Shown here one piece after another: positions 8,078 to 18,523 of a stretch of DNA of 64,000 nucleotides. Positions within the stretch are counted from its first letter, which is position 1. Each line of letters starts with the position of its first letter. The translations under genes were made by a program, and so were the position numbers. The notes under the pieces are model-generated. The model was not told the DNA's origin and did no database searches. It saw nothing but the letters and a program-made list of their open reading frames with translations. The DNA comes from Herbidospora sakaeratensis (GTDB taxonomy: Bacteria > Actinomycetota > Actinomycetes > Streptosporangiales > Streptosporangiaceae): contig NZ_BBXC01000007.1 of NCBI RefSeq assembly GCF_001570525.1, positions 289,085 to 353,084 of the forward strand. Reading direction: 5' to 3'.

Positions 8078-11000
8078 CCGGTCTCCCGTTCGTCGAGCAG
8101 CTCGGCCAGCAGGCGCACCGTCGGGCACTCCAGCAGCCCCGTCACCGGGACCGACGCGTTCAGCGACTTGCGGATCCGGGTGGTCAGCTCGATCGCCAGG
8201 AGCGAGTGGCCGCCCAGCTCGAAGAAGTTGTCGGTGGCGCCGATCGGCTCGATGCCCAGCACCCGCGACCAGATCTCGGCGAGCGCCGCCTCGGTGCCCT
8301 CCCTCGGCTCCACGTAGGGGTTGTTGAGGTCCGGCCTCGGATGGCGTTCCTGGTCGTCGGGGGTGTCGTCGGCGCCGTGGATGTCGCCGGTGACCCACTG
8401 CGCCAGCCGGCCTTCCAGCGGGCCGGTCGAGATGACCAGATGGCCGACCCGGTCGGTGGCCGACAGGGCGCGCTCGAAGACGTCGACGCCTTCGGCCGGG
8501 GCCATCGCGAAGCCGACGACGGCCTCGCTGTGGCCTTCCAGACGGCTGGCGTCGATGCTCCAGGTGTCCCAGTCGACGGTCACCCAGCGGCTGCCGCCCG
8601 CCACCCGGGACTGCCGGATGTAGGCGTCCAGCGCCGCGTTGGCCGCCGCGTACGGCGCGAGCGTCATGCCGCCCAGCACCGCCGCGATGGACGACAACGT
8701 GATGCGCCGGTCGGCGGCGTGCCCGCCGAGCACCTTCTGCAGCACGTGGAAGCCCGTGACCTTGGTGGCCAGGTGGGCGTCGCACTGCGCGCGGTCCATC
8801 AGGTGGGCGAAGTTGAAGTACGCCCCGTCCTGCACGCCCGCGCCGTGCACCGCCACGTCGATCCCGCCGAACCGCTCGACCGCGGCCTCGACCACGGCCG
8901 CCATCGCCTCCTCGTCGGCCACGTCGGCCGACAGGCAGAGCACGGTCGCGCCCCGGCTCTCCAGGTCCAGGATGTTGCGGATGTGCCGGGCGGTGCGCTC
9001 GCCACCCTGGGGCGTTCCGGCCAGGAACTCCTCCCACTCCTCGCGGGGCGGCAGCGGCGACCGGGCGGTGAGCACCAGGTTGCAGCGGTACGCGGCGGCC
9101 AGGTGCCGGGAGAGCACGAGCCCGACGTCGCCGAGGCCGCCGGTGATCAGCACGGTCTCGCCGTGCTTGATCGGGCGGGTCTCCTCGGTCAGCTCGTCGA
9201 TCGGGAACTGCTCGTAGGCGCGCAGCCAGGTCTCGCCGGCGCGGACCGCGACCGGGCCTTCGTGCGGGGCCAGGATCGCGGCCAGGATCTGGACGGCGTC
9301 GCCGGCGGCGTCGACGTCGATGGTGCGGGCCCGGATGCGCGGGTTCTCCTGGGCCAGGCTGGGGGCCAGCGCCGCCAGCGTGGAGTGCTCCGGGTGGCGC
9401 AGGTCCGAGCCGACCACGCCGACCGCACCCGAGGTGAGCAGGGCGAGTTCGGCGCGCGGCGCGGAGCCGCTGTTGTCGACCAGTTCCCTGGCCAGCGCCA
9501 GCACGGAGTAGAAGCCGCGGTGCTGTTCGGCGTCGAAGTGCGCGGCCGGGTCGTGACCCGGTCCGGGCTCGGCCGAGGCCAGGCTGAACCCGTGGACGAT
9601 CGCGCGGGGCGCGACCAGCAGCGAGTAGAGCAGCTCGGCCATGTCGTCGGGCTGGTCCAGCCGGATGGTGAAGTCGCCGGAGTCGTCCTGGTCGAAGCTC
9701 TCGCCGCTCCGCACCGCCGTGACCTCGGCGCCCGCCGCGTTCAGCCGGTCGATCAGGGCCTCGCCCCGGGCGTCGTCGGCGAAGACCAGCCAGGGACCGG
9801 CCGCGCGCAGCCGCTCGTCGAGGTCGGCGACCGCGAACGGCCGCTGCCTCCAGGTCGGCAGGTACGTCCACTTCGACCGGTCGAAGGTCTTGTCGTTGCT
9901 CACCGGGGCGGCCTGGGTGTTCGGGGTGGCCTTCACCCAGTAGCGGCGCTTCTGCCACGGGTAGGTGGGCAGTTCGACCCGGCGGCCCGCGCCCCGGTGC
10001 AGCGCGGTCCAGTCGATCGTGCTGCCGGCCTGCCACAACCGGGCCAGCGTGGCCAGCAGCCACTCGGCCGCGGGCGCCCCGTCGACGGGGGCGACGGCGA
10101 TCTCCTCCGACGCCTGACCGGCGTCCTCGCGCGTCACCTGGACGCCGAGCCGCCGCAGCCCGTCGGCCAGCGCGCCGACCGCGTCGTGCCGGTCGGTGCC
10201 GTCCTCGATGCCGAGCACGGCGTCGACCGCCGCGAGCAGCTCCGGCCACCAGCTCTCCGGCACGCCCTCCGGCGTGACCAGGCGCACCTTCGGGTTGCGG
10301 CGCTGGGTCTTGGCGTCGATCCAGCGGGCCGGGTCGGTCAGCGCCACGACCGCGTCGTCGCGGTCGGCGACCACGACCGCGCGCCGCAGCGCGAACCCGC
10401 CGCGCGACACCTGCAGCGTGAACGCCACGTCCGCGACGTCGTCGCCGGAGTCGCCGGCCAGGTGGGCGGCCAGCCGCTCGCCGAGCGCGTTCAGCGCCTT
10501 CTCGTCGGCGGCCGAGAACGTCAGCAGGTGCGGGCCCGGCCGGTGCGGGAGGGCCGCGCGCGGCGGCGCCTGCTCCAGCACCACGTGCGCGTTGGTGCCG
10601 CCGAGGCCGAACGAGCTGACCCCGGCCCGGCGCGGGTGCGGGCCCTCCGGCCACGGCCGGTGCTCGGTCAGGACCGTGAACCGGTCCTGCGCGGTGGCCA
10701 GCGCCGGGTTCGGCTGGACGTAGTCGGGCACGCCCTGCAGCAGCTCGTGCTTGAGGCTCAGCGCGGCCCGCATCAGCCCGGTCACGCCGGAGGCCCGGTC
10801 GAGGTGGCCCAGGTTCGGCTTCAGCGAACCGAGCACGGCCGGGGTCTCGCGCGGCTGGGTGAACACCCGGTTCATCGCGGCCAGCTCGATCGAGTCGCCC
10901 AGCATGGTGCCGGTGGCGTGGCACTCGACGTACCCGATGGTGTCGGGCTTGACCCCGGCCACGCCGAGCGCCGACTCGATCACGTCGGCCTGGCCGTCGA

Positions 11001-11859
11001 CGCCCGGCGCGGTGTAGCCGGCCCGCATGCGGCCGTCGTTGTTGGACGCCGAGCCGAGGATGACGGCGTGGATCACGTCGCCGTCGGCGAGCGCGTCCTC
11101 CATGCGCTTGAGCGCCACCGTGCCGACGCCGCTGCCCATCACGGTGCCGCCCGCCTCGGCGTCGAAGCTGCGGACCTTCCCGTCGGGCGACATGATGCCG
11201 CCCTGCTCGTACAGGTAGCCGGCCGGCTGGGGGAGCGGCGTGAACGCGCCGCCGGCCAGCGCCATGTCGCACTCGTAGGTCAGCAGGCTCTGGCAGGCCA
11301 GGTGCACCGCCACCAGCGACGTGGAGCAGAAGGTCTGCACCGACACCGCCGGTCCGCGCAGCCCCAGCTTGTACGACACCAGCGAGGCCAGCGAGTCGCG
11401 CTCGTTGCCGATCGCCATCAGCATCGCGCCGCCGGGCTGGCTGGCCTGGTGGAAGATGTTCTTCACGACGTAGTCGGGGAACCCGCACCCGCCGAACACC
11501 GCGACCTGGCCCGGCACGTCGGTGGGGCAGTAGCCGGCCCCCTCCAGCGCCTCCCACGAGCACTCCAGGAACAGCCGGTGCTGCGGGTCCATCATCTCGG
11601 CCTCGCGCGGGTTGATCCCGAAGACCCCCGCGTCGAAGTGCTCCAGGTCGGCCAGCGGGCCGCCGATCCGCACGTAGCGCGGGTCGGCGATCTGCCCGGG
11701 CTCGACGCCGGCCTCGCGCAGCTCCGCGTCGGTGATCTCGCGCAGCCCCTTGATCCCGGACAGTACGTTGCGCCACAGGTCGGCGACGCTGTCGGCGCCC
11801 GGGAAACGACCGGACATGCCGATCAGCGCCACCGCCGAGGCGTAGTCGGTTTCTGTCAT
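8074..11859 (-). CDS. Type I PKS module lacking an acyltransferase: KS-(AT deleted)-KR-ACP
   Basis: A 1261-aa single module. The ketosynthase occupies about residues 10-430, with the active-site Cys in [13 protein letters not shown] near 178 and histidines in [12 protein letters not shown] and [10 protein letters not shown]. The KS-AT linker is present, but about 100 residues with no GxSxG nucleophile motif stand where a 300-residue AT is expected. The post-AT linker follows. The KR has ITGGLGDVG near 905 and [12 protein letters not shown] near 1080, and the ACP has [12 protein letters not shown] near 1218. The sister protein at 11856-16559 has the full AT at this place. The module must be loaded in trans, possibly with the ACP-bound extender made at 2226-5562. 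Start and stop overlap the neighbouring genes by 4 bp. Confidence 0.92.
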   Translation of the reverse strand: MTETDYASAVALIGMSGRFPGADSVADLWRNVLSGIKGLREITDAELREAGVEPGQIADPRYVRIGGPLADLEHFDAGVFGINPREAEMMDPQHRLFLECSWEALEGAGYCPTDVPGQVAVFGGCGFPDYVVKNIFHQASQPGGAMLMAIGNERDSLASLVSYKLGLRGPAVSVQTFCSTSLVAVHLACQSLLTYECDMALAGGAFTPLPQPAGYLYEQGGIMSPDGKVRSFDAEAGGTVMGSGVGTVALKRMEDALADGDVIHAVILGSASNNDGRMRAGYTAPGVDGQADVIESALGVAGVKPDTIGYVECHATGTMLGDSIELAAMNRVFTQPRETPAVLGSLKPNLGHLDRASGVTGLMRAALSLKHELLQGVPDYVQPNPALATAQDRFTVLTEHRPWPEGPHPRRAGVSSFGLGGTNAHVVLEQAPPRAALPHRPGPHLLTFSAADEKALNALGERLAAHLAGDSGDDVADVAFTLQVSRGGFALRRAVVVADRDDAVVALTDPARWIDAKTQRRNPKVRLVTPEGVPESWWPELLAAVDAVLGIEDGTDRHDAVGALADGLRRLGVQVTREDAGQASEEIAVAPVDGAPAAEWLLATLARLWQAGSTIDWTALHRGAGRRVELPTYPWQKRRYWVKATPNTQAAPVSNDKTFDRSKWTYLPTWRQRPFAVADLDERLRAAGPWLVFADDARGEALIDRLNAAGAEVTAVRSGESFDQDDSGDFTIRLDQPDDMAELLYSLLVAPRAIVHGFSLASAEPGPGHDPAAHFDAEQHRGFYSVLALARELVDNSGSAPRAELALLTSGAVGVVGSDLRHPEHSTLAALAPSLAQENPRIRARTIDVDAAGDAVQILAAILAPHEGPVAVRAGETWLRAYEQFPIDELTEETRPIKHGETVLITGGLGDVGLVLSRHLAAAYRCNLVLTARSPLPPREEWEEFLAGTPQGGERTARHIRNILDLESRGATVLCLSADVADEEAMAAVVEAAVERFGGIDVAVHGAGVQDGAYFNFAHLMDRAQCDAHLATKVTGFHVLQKVLGGHAADRRITLSSIAAVLGGMTLAPYAAANAALDAYIRQSRVAGGSRWVTVDWDTWSIDASRLEGHSEAVVGFAMAPAEGVDVFERALSATDRVGHLVISTGPLEGRLAQWVTGDIHGADDTPDDQERHPRPDLNNPYVEPREGTEAALAEIWSRVLGIEPIGATDNFFELGGHSLLAIELTTRIRKSLNASVPVTGLLECPTVRLLAELLDERETG

Positions 11860-14800
11860 GACGTCCTTCCGCTCCGGAGCATGTTCCGCCGCTGTTCGAT
11901 GCGCGAGGTGCGCTGCTGTTCGCGCACGTCGGCCGTCTGCTCTTCGCTGGCCTCGCCCGCGGTGGCCGCTTCGGCGAGCGACGAGATGGTGGGCGACTGG
12001 TAGAGGATGTGCGGGGGGAGGTAGGTCAGGCCGAGCGCCTTGCGGACCTCCGCGATGATCTCCATGCCCAGCAGCGAGTTGCCGCCCAGCTCGAAGAAGT
12101 TGTCGTGGACGCCGACCGACTCCAGCCCGAGCGCCTCGGTCCACACCTCGGCGATCTTCTCCTCGGTCTCGTTCTGCGGCTCCACGAACGCGGTCGACAG
12201 GTCGGGCCTGGGGTGCCGCCCGAAGGCGTCCCGCAGCTTCTTGACCGTCGCCTGGTGGCTCTCGATCGACGACTTGCGGCTCATCGCGACCAGCGGCGCG
12301 AAGTCCTGCGTGGAGGCGACGACATGGCGCTCGCCGCTGGCCAGCACCCGGACGAGCGCCTCGAAGCCGTCCTCGAAGCTGAGCCCGAACAGGCCCCGGT
12401 ACCAGGTGAAGTACTGCTTGGAGCCCTCGTCGTAGTTCTCCAGGCCCTCCGTCCAGCCGTTCCACGTCCACTCGCACCAGTCGACCGAGGTGACCAGCGC
12501 GCCGGGCAGCGGGTCGCTGAGCGCGAAGGAGTCGAGGAACGCGTTGGCCGCGCAGTAGTCGACCTGGCCGGCGCCGCCGCCGGTGGCGGAGGTGGTGGAG
12601 GAGTAGAGGGCCAGGAAGTCGACCGGCACGTCCTTGAGCACCTCGGCCAGGGCCAGCGAACCGGCCACCTTCGGCGCGAGCGTGCGCTCGATGTCGGCCA
12701 CGGTCTTGAACTGCATCAGGCCGACCGCCGGCACGCCCGCGCAGTGCAGCACGCCGTTGAGCTCGCCGAAGTGCTCGATCGCCGCGTCGACGGCCCGCCG
12801 CACGTCGGCGACCTTGGACACGTCCCCGGCCACGGTGACGACCCCGGCGCCGTTCGCCTCCAGCCGGCGCAGCCCCTCGACGCGCCGCCGCACCTCGTCG
12901 GCGGTGCCGGGGGCGGCCAGGATCTGGTTCCACTGGTCCTTCGGCGGGACCGCGGTGCGCCCCATGAGGACCACGTTGGCCTGGTATTTGCCGGCCAGCA
13001 GTTCGGCCATGCCCAGGCCGATGCCGCCCAGGCCGCCGGTCACCAGGTAGGTGCCGCCGCGCCGCACCTCCACGGCCGGGGCGGTCCGGTCGATGTTGGC
13101 GGCGTCCAGCACCTCGTAGCCCGGCGTCCAGCGGCGGCCCTCGCGCAGCGCGACGACCTGGTCGGCGGGCTCGGCCCGCAGCTCGGCCAGCAGCCCCCGC
13201 AGGGCGGCCGGTCCGGTGCCGGCGTCGACGTCGATCAGGCGGGTCCTGACCCTGGGGTACTCGACCGGGATGAGCCGGGTCGGGCCGAGCAGCGTGTTGC
13301 GCTCGGGGATGACGTCGTCGCCGGTCAGCACCTTCTGGCTGCCGACGGTGACGATGTCCAGCGCCCAGGTCGGCAGGCCGAGGTCGACCGCGGCCCGGGC
13401 GAACGAGACCAGCGTGTGGAGGCCGCGCTTCAGGCACTCCTGGGTGGCGTCGCCGCCGGCGGGGGCCGGGTCGGCGGTCCACAGGTGCACGACCCGCTCC
13501 GGCGCGAAGTCACGGCCGCCGAGCGTCCGCAGGGCGGCGACGACGTCGTCCTGTGACCCGGGGCGGACGACGAAGCCGTCGGGGGTGTCGGCGTAGGCGT
13601 CGCCGGGCCGGACCAGGACCACCTCGTGGCCGAGCGCGGCCAGGGCGGCGCGCACCGATCCGGTCAGCGTGTCGGCCAGGCCGGCGTCGGTGAAGAGCAG
13701 CCACTTGGTCTGCTCCTCCTCGCGCACCAGCTGGGGCGCGGTCTGCCGCCACACCGGGACGTTGATCCAGCGCTCGTCGGGCAGCCGCGGCAGCGCGGTC
13801 GCGATGCTGGTGGGGTCGCTCTCGTCCAGCAGGGGCACGCCGGTGGTCAGCGCCGACTGGTCGATCTCCAGCCAGTAGTCCTGGCGGTCGAAGGGGTAGG
13901 TCGGCAGCGGGACACGGCCGGGCGTCCAGCCGTCGTGCAGGGCGTCCCAGTCGATCGGAACCCCGGCCAGCCAGAGTTTGGCGACGGCGGTCGCGGTGGC
14001 GGCGAGCGTCTCCACCTGGTCGCCCTGGCCGGGCAGGGTGGTGACGATCAGCGGCCACTGGTCGCGGTCGCAGTCGGGGTGGCCGCGGGTCAGCGCGCCG
14101 AGCGACGAGCCGGGGCCGATCTCGGTCAGGGTCAGGTCGCCGCCGCGCAGCACGTGCGCGAGCCCGGCGCCGAACTCGACCGTCTCGCACATGTGGCGGG
14201 CCCAGTAGCCGGGGTCGGTGACCAGGCCGGCGGTGGCGATCTCGCCGGTGACGTTGCTGACGTACGGGATGACCGGCGGGTGCAGCGTCACGTTGGCGCT
14301 GATCCAGGAGGTCAGCTCGGCCGCGACCGGTTCGAGCATCCGGGAGTGGAAGGCGTGCGTGGTCTGGAGGCGGCGGCAGCCGATCTCGGCCGCTCTGAGC
14401 CGCGCCGCGGCGGCCTCGACGACGTCGTCGGGCCCGGCCAGCACGAGCTGCGAGCCGGTGCGGACCGCGACGTCGAGGTCGAGGTCGCCCAACACCGCCT
14501 TCAGCCGCCGCTCGTCGGCGGCCACGGCCAGCATGCCGCCCTCCGGCTGGGAGGTGATCAGCTTGGCCCGGTAGGCGACCAGCTTGAGCGCGTCGGCCAG
14601 CGACAACACGCCGGACAGGCAGGCCGCGACGTACTCGCCGAGGCTGTAGCCGACCATGATCTCCGGCTTGACGCCCCAGCTGGTCAGCAGCCGGGCCAGC
14701 GCGTACTCGGCGACGAACACGGCGGGCTGGATGAGGTGCGCGTTCGGCACCGACCGCGCCGAGGTGTCACCGGTCCGCCCGAGCAGCGCGGCCAGGTCGG

Positions 14801-16559
14801 GGGCGCTCGCGGGTGCGGCCGGCACGAAGACGTCGGAGAGCTGCGACGCCTCGGTGAGGCCCAGCAGGCTGACGCACTCGTCCACGTCGGCCCGGAAACC
14901 GGGCTCGGCCTCGTACAGGGCGGCGACCATGCCCGGGTACTGCTCGCCGACGCCGGCGATCAGGAACCCGGTCTTGCGGCCGACCGCCGTGTCGGTCCGG
15001 CCCAGAGGCCCGGCCGGGTCCGCGAGCAGCGCGGCGGCTTTGGCGTTGCCGTCGGCGACGACGACCTTGCGGTGGTTGAAGACCTTGCGGCCCTTCTGCA
15101 GGGTGTACGCGACGTCGCCCAGGTCCAGCCCGGGGTCGGCGGCGAGGCGCTCGCCCAGGCGGGCCGCCATGCGCTCGGCGGAGGCGGCCGACCGGGCCGA
15201 CACCGGGAGGATCTGCCAGCGGCGCGGCCGCTCCCGGCGCGCGGCCGGGACGGGGGCCTCGACGATGATCGCGTGCGCGTTCGTGCCGCCCATGCCGAGT
15301 GAGCTGATCCCGGCGATGCGCGGCCGGTCGGCGCTGCGCGGCCAGGGAGTGGGCTGGGACGTGACGTAGAACGGGCTGGTCTCGAAGTCGATCTCGGGGT
15401 TCGGCGAGGTGTAGTGCAGCGTCCCGGGGATCAGCTCGTTGCGCAGCGACTGGACGACCTTGATCAGGCCGGTCGCGCCGGAGGCGCGGTCGAGGTGGCC
15501 GACGTTCGGCTTGATCGAACCGAGGATGCAGTACTGCTTCTTCTCGGTCTGGCCGAACGCCCTGGTCAGGGCCGCGACCTCCATCGGGTCGCCGACCTCG
15601 GTGGCGGTGCCGTGCGCCTCGACGTAGGAGATCTGCGACGGGTCCACGCCCGCCTTCTCGATCGCCTTGGAGACGCAGCGGCGCTGGCCGTCGATGCTGG
15701 GGGCCAGGTAGCTGAACTTCATCGCGCCGTCGTTGTTGATCGCCGAGGCGCGGATGACCGCGAGCACGGTGTCCCGGTCCTCGATCGCCTTGCCCAGACG
15801 CTTCAGCGCGACCACGGCCGCGCCGTCGCCGAACATGCTGCCGCGGCCCTGCGCGTCGAAGGTCCGCACGTGGCCGTCGGGCGACTCCTGGCCGCCCTCC
15901 TCCCACAGGTAGCCCGTCCGGTCCGGGATGCGGACCGACACGCCGCCCGCGAGGGCCATGTCGCACTCGTCGCGGCGCAGCGCCTCGCCGGCCAGGTGCA
16001 CCGCGACCAGCGAGGTCGAGCAGAACGTCTGCACGGTCACGCTCGGCCCCGACAGGTCGAGCCGGAACGACACGTTCGTGGCCAGCGAGTCCTTGTCGTT
16101 GCCGATCATCAGCGCGGAGGTGTCGATGCCCATGGCGAACGCCTGCAGCCGGGTCAGCAGGTAGCCGCTGATGTTCATGCCGGCGAACACCCCGACCGAG
16201 CCCCGGCTCTCCGGCGAGCCGTACCCGGCCGACTCCAGCACCTCCCACACGCACTCGAGGAAGAGCCGCTGCTGCGGATCGGCCAGCGTGGCCTCGCGCG
16301 GGTTGTAGCCGAAGAACGCCGCGTCGAAGCCGCGGATCTCGTCGAGAATCGGCCGGCTCCGGACGTAGTTCGGCTTCGAGAACGTCGCCGCCGGCACACC
16401 CGCCTCAATGAGTTCCTCATCCGAGAAACGCGTGAAGGATTCGACTCCGGTGCTGATGTTCCGCCAGAACGTTTCTACGTCATTGGCTCCCGGGAATCGA
16501 CCGGCCATGCCGATGATCGCAATATCGGAATCGTCCGCGGGTGGATGTTGCTGCGTCAT
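11856..16559 (-). CDS. Type I PKS module KS-AT-KR-ACP
   Basis: A 1567-aa single module. The KS spans about residues 12-440, with Cys in [13 protein letters not shown] near 177 and His in [12 protein letters not shown] and [10 protein letters not shown]. The AT has nucleophile [10 protein letters not shown] near 640 and the HAFHS signature typical of malonyl-CoA selection. The KR has [12 protein letters not shown] near 1178 with [12 protein letters not shown], and the ACP has [12 protein letters not shown] near 1490, followed by an Arg-rich tail. The ATG at 16559, seven bases after AGGGG, is preferred to the in-frame GTG at 16577. The AT belongs to the subgroup with GVGEQYPGM in place of GQGxQ. 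It is expressed with the exporter genes upstream and the AT-less module downstream. Confidence 0.93.
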   Translation of the reverse strand: MTQQHPPADDSDIAIIGMAGRFPGANDVETFWRNISTGVESFTRFSDEELIEAGVPAATFSKPNYVRSRPILDEIRGFDAAFFGYNPREATLADPQQRLFLECVWEVLESAGYGSPESRGSVGVFAGMNISGYLLTRLQAFAMGIDTSALMIGNDKDSLATNVSFRLDLSGPSVTVQTFCSTSLVAVHLAGEALRRDECDMALAGGVSVRIPDRTGYLWEEGGQESPDGHVRTFDAQGRGSMFGDGAAVVALKRLGKAIEDRDTVLAVIRASAINNDGAMKFSYLAPSIDGQRRCVSKAIEKAGVDPSQISYVEAHGTATEVGDPMEVAALTRAFGQTEKKQYCILGSIKPNVGHLDRASGATGLIKVVQSLRNELIPGTLHYTSPNPEIDFETSPFYVTSQPTPWPRSADRPRIAGISSLGMGGTNAHAIIVEAPVPAARRERPRRWQILPVSARSAASAERMAARLGERLAADPGLDLGDVAYTLQKGRKVFNHRKVVVADGNAKAAALLADPAGPLGRTDTAVGRKTGFLIAGVGEQYPGMVAALYEAEPGFRADVDECVSLLGLTEASQLSDVFVPAAPASAPDLAALLGRTGDTSARSVPNAHLIQPAVFVAEYALARLLTSWGVKPEIMVGYSLGEYVAACLSGVLSLADALKLVAYRAKLITSQPEGGMLAVAADERRLKAVLGDLDLDVAVRTGSQLVLAGPDDVVEAAAARLRAAEIGCRRLQTTHAFHSRMLEPVAAELTSWISANVTLHPPVIPYVSNVTGEIATAGLVTDPGYWARHMCETVEFGAGLAHVLRGGDLTLTEIGPGSSLGALTRGHPDCDRDQWPLIVTTLPGQGDQVETLAATATAVAKLWLAGVPIDWDALHDGWTPGRVPLPTYPFDRQDYWLEIDQSALTTGVPLLDESDPTSIATALPRLPDERWINVPVWRQTAPQLVREEEQTKWLLFTDAGLADTLTGSVRAALAALGHEVVLVRPGDAYADTPDGFVVRPGSQDDVVAALRTLGGRDFAPERVVHLWTADPAPAGGDATQECLKRGLHTLVSFARAAVDLGLPTWALDIVTVGSQKVLTGDDVIPERNTLLGPTRLIPVEYPRVRTRLIDVDAGTGPAALRGLLAELRAEPADQVVALREGRRWTPGYEVLDAANIDRTAPAVEVRRGGTYLVTGGLGGIGLGMAELLAGKYQANVVLMGRTAVPPKDQWNQILAAPGTADEVRRRVEGLRRLEANGAGVVTVAGDVSKVADVRRAVDAAIEHFGELNGVLHCAGVPAVGLMQFKTVADIERTLAPKVAGSLALAEVLKDVPVDFLALYSSTTSATGGGAGQVDYCAANAFLDSFALSDPLPGALVTSVDWCEWTWNGWTEGLENYDEGSKQYFTWYRGLFGLSFEDGFEALVRVLASGERHVVASTQDFAPLVAMSRKSSIESHQATVKKLRDAFGRHPRPDLSTAFVEPQNETEEKIAEVWTEALGLESVGVHDNFFELGGNSLLGMEIIAEVRKALGLTYLPPHILYQSPTISSLAEAATAGEASEEQTADVREQQRTSRIEQRRNMLRSGRTS

Positions 16560-16601
16560 CAACACGCCCCTATTCACCGAGTTTTTTAAGTGGGAATTCT
16601 C

Positions 16602-17396
16602 TTAGAGCAGCCCGCCGCGGCCCCAGCCGCGGGTGAGCCGGCGGATCGCGAACACGCCGCAGACCAGCGCGATGCCCAGCAGGATCGCCGCGGGCAGCAG
16701 GACTCCGGCCGTGTCGCCGACGACCGCGGCCTGCAGCATCTGCAGGGCCCAGTAACCGGGGGACGCCTGCGCGGCGACCTGCGCCCACTCCGGCATCAGG
16801 CTCAGCGGCACCAGCGCCCCGCCGAGCGAGCTGAGCGTCAGCGCGCCCACGTCCGTGATCACGCTGAGCTCGCCGTGGCTGCGCACGACGGCGGCCAGCA
16901 GCGCGCCGATCGCCAGCAACGTGAACGCCCAGAGCAGGATGGCCCCCAGGACCAGCGGGACGTTGCCCGGGATGGGCAGGCCGATGACCAGGCAGCCGTA
17001 CACCAGCAGGATGGTCTGCTGCGCGACCATCACCACGTAGATCGGCAGGGTCTTGCCGATCAGCAGCTCGGCGGCCGGCGCCCGGCTCACCCGGAGCCGG
17101 TCCCAGGTCTTCCAGGTGCGCTCGGCCAGGATCGCGTTGCCCGCGATGGAGATCGCGAACACCGAGAACATGACCAGCAGCCCGGTCACCACCTTGGTGG
17201 TGCCGCCCTCGACCGCCCGTACGTAGAGCGGCTTCAGGACCAGCATCAGGACCATCGGCATGACCACGTAGCTGATCGTCTGGCCGGGGTCGCGGAGCCG
17301 GATGAGGGTGTTGTTGCTCGCCAGCGCGCGGATCCGGTAGAGGGATTCGCGCAGGGTGGCGGCCGGCCCGGCGCGGTAGCCGGTGTCAAGGAGCAT
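16602..17396 (-). CDS. ABC-2 type transporter permease (putative polyketide export)
   Basis: A 264-aa membrane protein with about six hydrophobic segments and the layout of the ABC-2 permease family (DrrB/NodJ-like), including ILAERTWKTWDRLRVSRAP in the cytoplasmic loop after TM2 and a late SLGGALVPLSLMPEW segment. The start overlaps the end of the ATPase gene by 11 bp, so the two form one exporter. It lies directly upstream of the PKS genes on the same strand, which suggests export of, and self-resistance to, the polyketide. The 42-bp gap to the PKS start is AT-rich and could contain an internal promoter. Confidence 0.9.
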   Translation of the reverse strand: MLLDTGYRAGPAATLRESLYRIRALASNNTLIRLRDPGQTISYVVMPMVLMLVLKPLYVRAVEGGTTKVVTGLLVMFSVFAISIAGNAILAERTWKTWDRLRVSRAPAAELLIGKTLPIYVVMVAQQTILLVYGCLVIGLPIPGNVPLVLGAILLWAFTLLAIGALLAAVVRSHGELSVITDVGALTLSSLGGALVPLSLMPEWAQVAAQASPGYWALQMLQAAVVGDTAGVLLPAAILLGIALVCGVFAIRRLTRGWGRGGLL

Positions 17397-18222
17397 CGCT
17401 GACCGCCAGGGATCGGTAGAGGTCGTCCAAGGAGGGGTTGTGCACCTCGATCGTGCTGATCGGCCGCTCGGCGCGGCCCAGCAGGTCGATCAGGGTGGCG
17501 GCCGGCTGCGTGGTGGAGACGCGGACCTCCTCCTCGTTGTCGTGGATCAGCCGCACCTCCCCGGGCAGTCCGTCGACCAGTTCGTCGTAGGTGCCCCGCG
17601 CGATGATCTTCCCGTTGCGCGCCACCGCGATGGTGGCCTGCAGCTCGACCAGTTCGGGCAGGTAGTGGGTGGTGTAGACGACGGCCGCGCCGTCGCCCGC
17701 GCGCTGCTTAACGACGTCGAGCATCGCCTCGCGGGTCTCCAGGTCGGCGCCCGCGGTCGGCTCGTCCAGCAGCAGCAGGCCGGGCCGGTTGATGAGCGCG
17801 GTGGCCGCCTGGACCCGCCGCTGCTGCCCGCCCGACAACCCCGCCGTCCGGCGGTCGATGAACGCGCCCATCCGCAGCGCGACGGTCAGCTCCTCGACGG
17901 CGCCGTCGAGCGCGGCCCGGCGCAGCCCCGCGAGCTTCCCGAACAGGGTGAGGTGCTCGCGCACGGTGACGGACGGATAGAGCGCGATGTGCTGCGGCGC
18001 GACGCCCACCCGCCCCCTGCTCGCCGACGGCGGACGTCCGTCGATGGTCACGTGACCGCCGTCCTGACGGATCAGGTACGACACGATCTCCACGAAGGTC
18101 GTCTTGCCCGCGCCGTTGTGCCCGACCAGGCCGACGATCTCGCCGGCCGCCACACTCAGGCTGAACCCGTCCAACGCCAGGACCGGGCCGTATCGCTTGA
18201 CAAGATCGATGGCTTGCAGCAA
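17386..18222 (-). CDS. ABC transporter ATP-binding protein
   Basis: A 278-aa DrrA-like ATPase. Walker A is GHNGAGKTT, the signature is LSGGQQRR, Walker B is LLLLDEPTAG, and the switch His lies in TTHYLPE. The C-terminal extension resembles the regulatory tail of DrrA-type subunits. A TTG start at 18222 is chosen because a strong AAGGAGG lies 7 bp before it; the longer frame from GTG 18246 would put that ribosome-binding site inside the coding sequence. It is the first gene of the minus-strand PKS operon and energises the permease encoded next. Confidence 0.9.
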   Translation of the reverse strand: MLQAIDLVKRYGPVLALDGFSLSVAAGEIVGLVGHNGAGKTTFVEIVSYLIRQDGGHVTIDGRPPSASRGRVGVAPQHIALYPSVTVREHLTLFGKLAGLRRAALDGAVEELTVALRMGAFIDRRTAGLSGGQQRRVQAATALINRPGLLLLDEPTAGADLETREAMLDVVKQRAGDGAAVVYTTHYLPELVELQATIAVARNGKIIARGTYDELVDGLPGEVRLIHDNEEEVRVSTTQPAATLIDLLGRAERPISTIEVHNPSLDDLYRSLAVSDAP

Positions 18223-18317
18223 CGTGTCACCTCCTTGAGTATTCACCTCGAAAAGACGGTGCTTTTCGCGTGCTCGCGAATTGATAATTCGAGAATTCGG
18301 CTGGGGAAATCGAGTTA

Positions 18318-18332
18318 CCGCTACAGTAGCGG
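18318..18332. promoter_or_regulatory. 15-bp perfect palindrome, candidate operator
   Basis: CCGCTAC-A-GTAGCGG: 7-bp perfect arms around one base, about 95-110 bp upstream of the ATPase start on the minus strand. The size and symmetry fit a dimeric repressor such as a TetR-family protein, which often controls exporter genes. No such regulator gene is in the window. Confidence 0.45.
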
Positions 18333-18473
18333 CGGGCGGCCCGGCCGCTATTGGCAGGAAGTGGCCGGGGACAACCGGCCAACGGCGCGCAGGGGTTTCC
18401 CCCTACCGCCCGCGCGGCGAAGACAGGGGTTCCGGCTCCGGGCCCGCTGAACTGCGAAAACGGCCGTTTCCGC

Positions 18474-18500
18474 TTGACATGAACTCGCTGTTCATATTGA
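18474..18500 (+). promoter_or_regulatory. TTGACA -35-like element overlapping an ATGAAC-N5-GTTCAT dyad
   Basis: TTGACA (18474-18479) is followed by a dyad with 6-bp perfect arms, ATGAAC (18479-18484) and GTTCAT (18490-18495). A weak TATTGA at 18495-18500 is the best -10 candidate, with a 15-bp spacer. A repressor bound here would occupy the promoter of the glycosyltransferase gene starting at 18524. This is inferred from position only. Confidence 0.4.
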
Positions 18501-18523
18501 CCCGTCGATGTCAGACTCTCCGG

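Larger units (their letters stand above)
18223..18523. other. Divergent promoter region between the PKS/exporter operon and a glycosyltransferase gene
   Basis: About 300 bp without a gene. It contains the AAGGAGG for the ATPase gene at its left edge, an AT-rich patch around 18276-18300 (with GAATT-GAT-AATTC) that may hold the minus-strand promoter, a 15-bp perfect palindrome at 18318-18332, and a TTGACA element with an overlapping dyad near 18474-18500 pointing toward the glycosyltransferase. No credible small gene was seen. Confidence 0.6.

Noticed and set aside
8206-12003. Plus-strand open frame of 1265 codons opposite the PKS genes
   Set aside because: No domain or ribosome-binding site; antisense to well-supported PKS modules.
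11315-16040. KS active sites reading FCSTS instead of ACSSS
   Set aside because: Cys and both His residues are present and both modules share the variant, so it is a subfamily feature and not a defect.
18223-18246. Longer start (GTG 18246) for the ABC ATPase
   Set aside because: It would place a strong AAGGAGG within the coding sequence 7 bp before TTG 18222.
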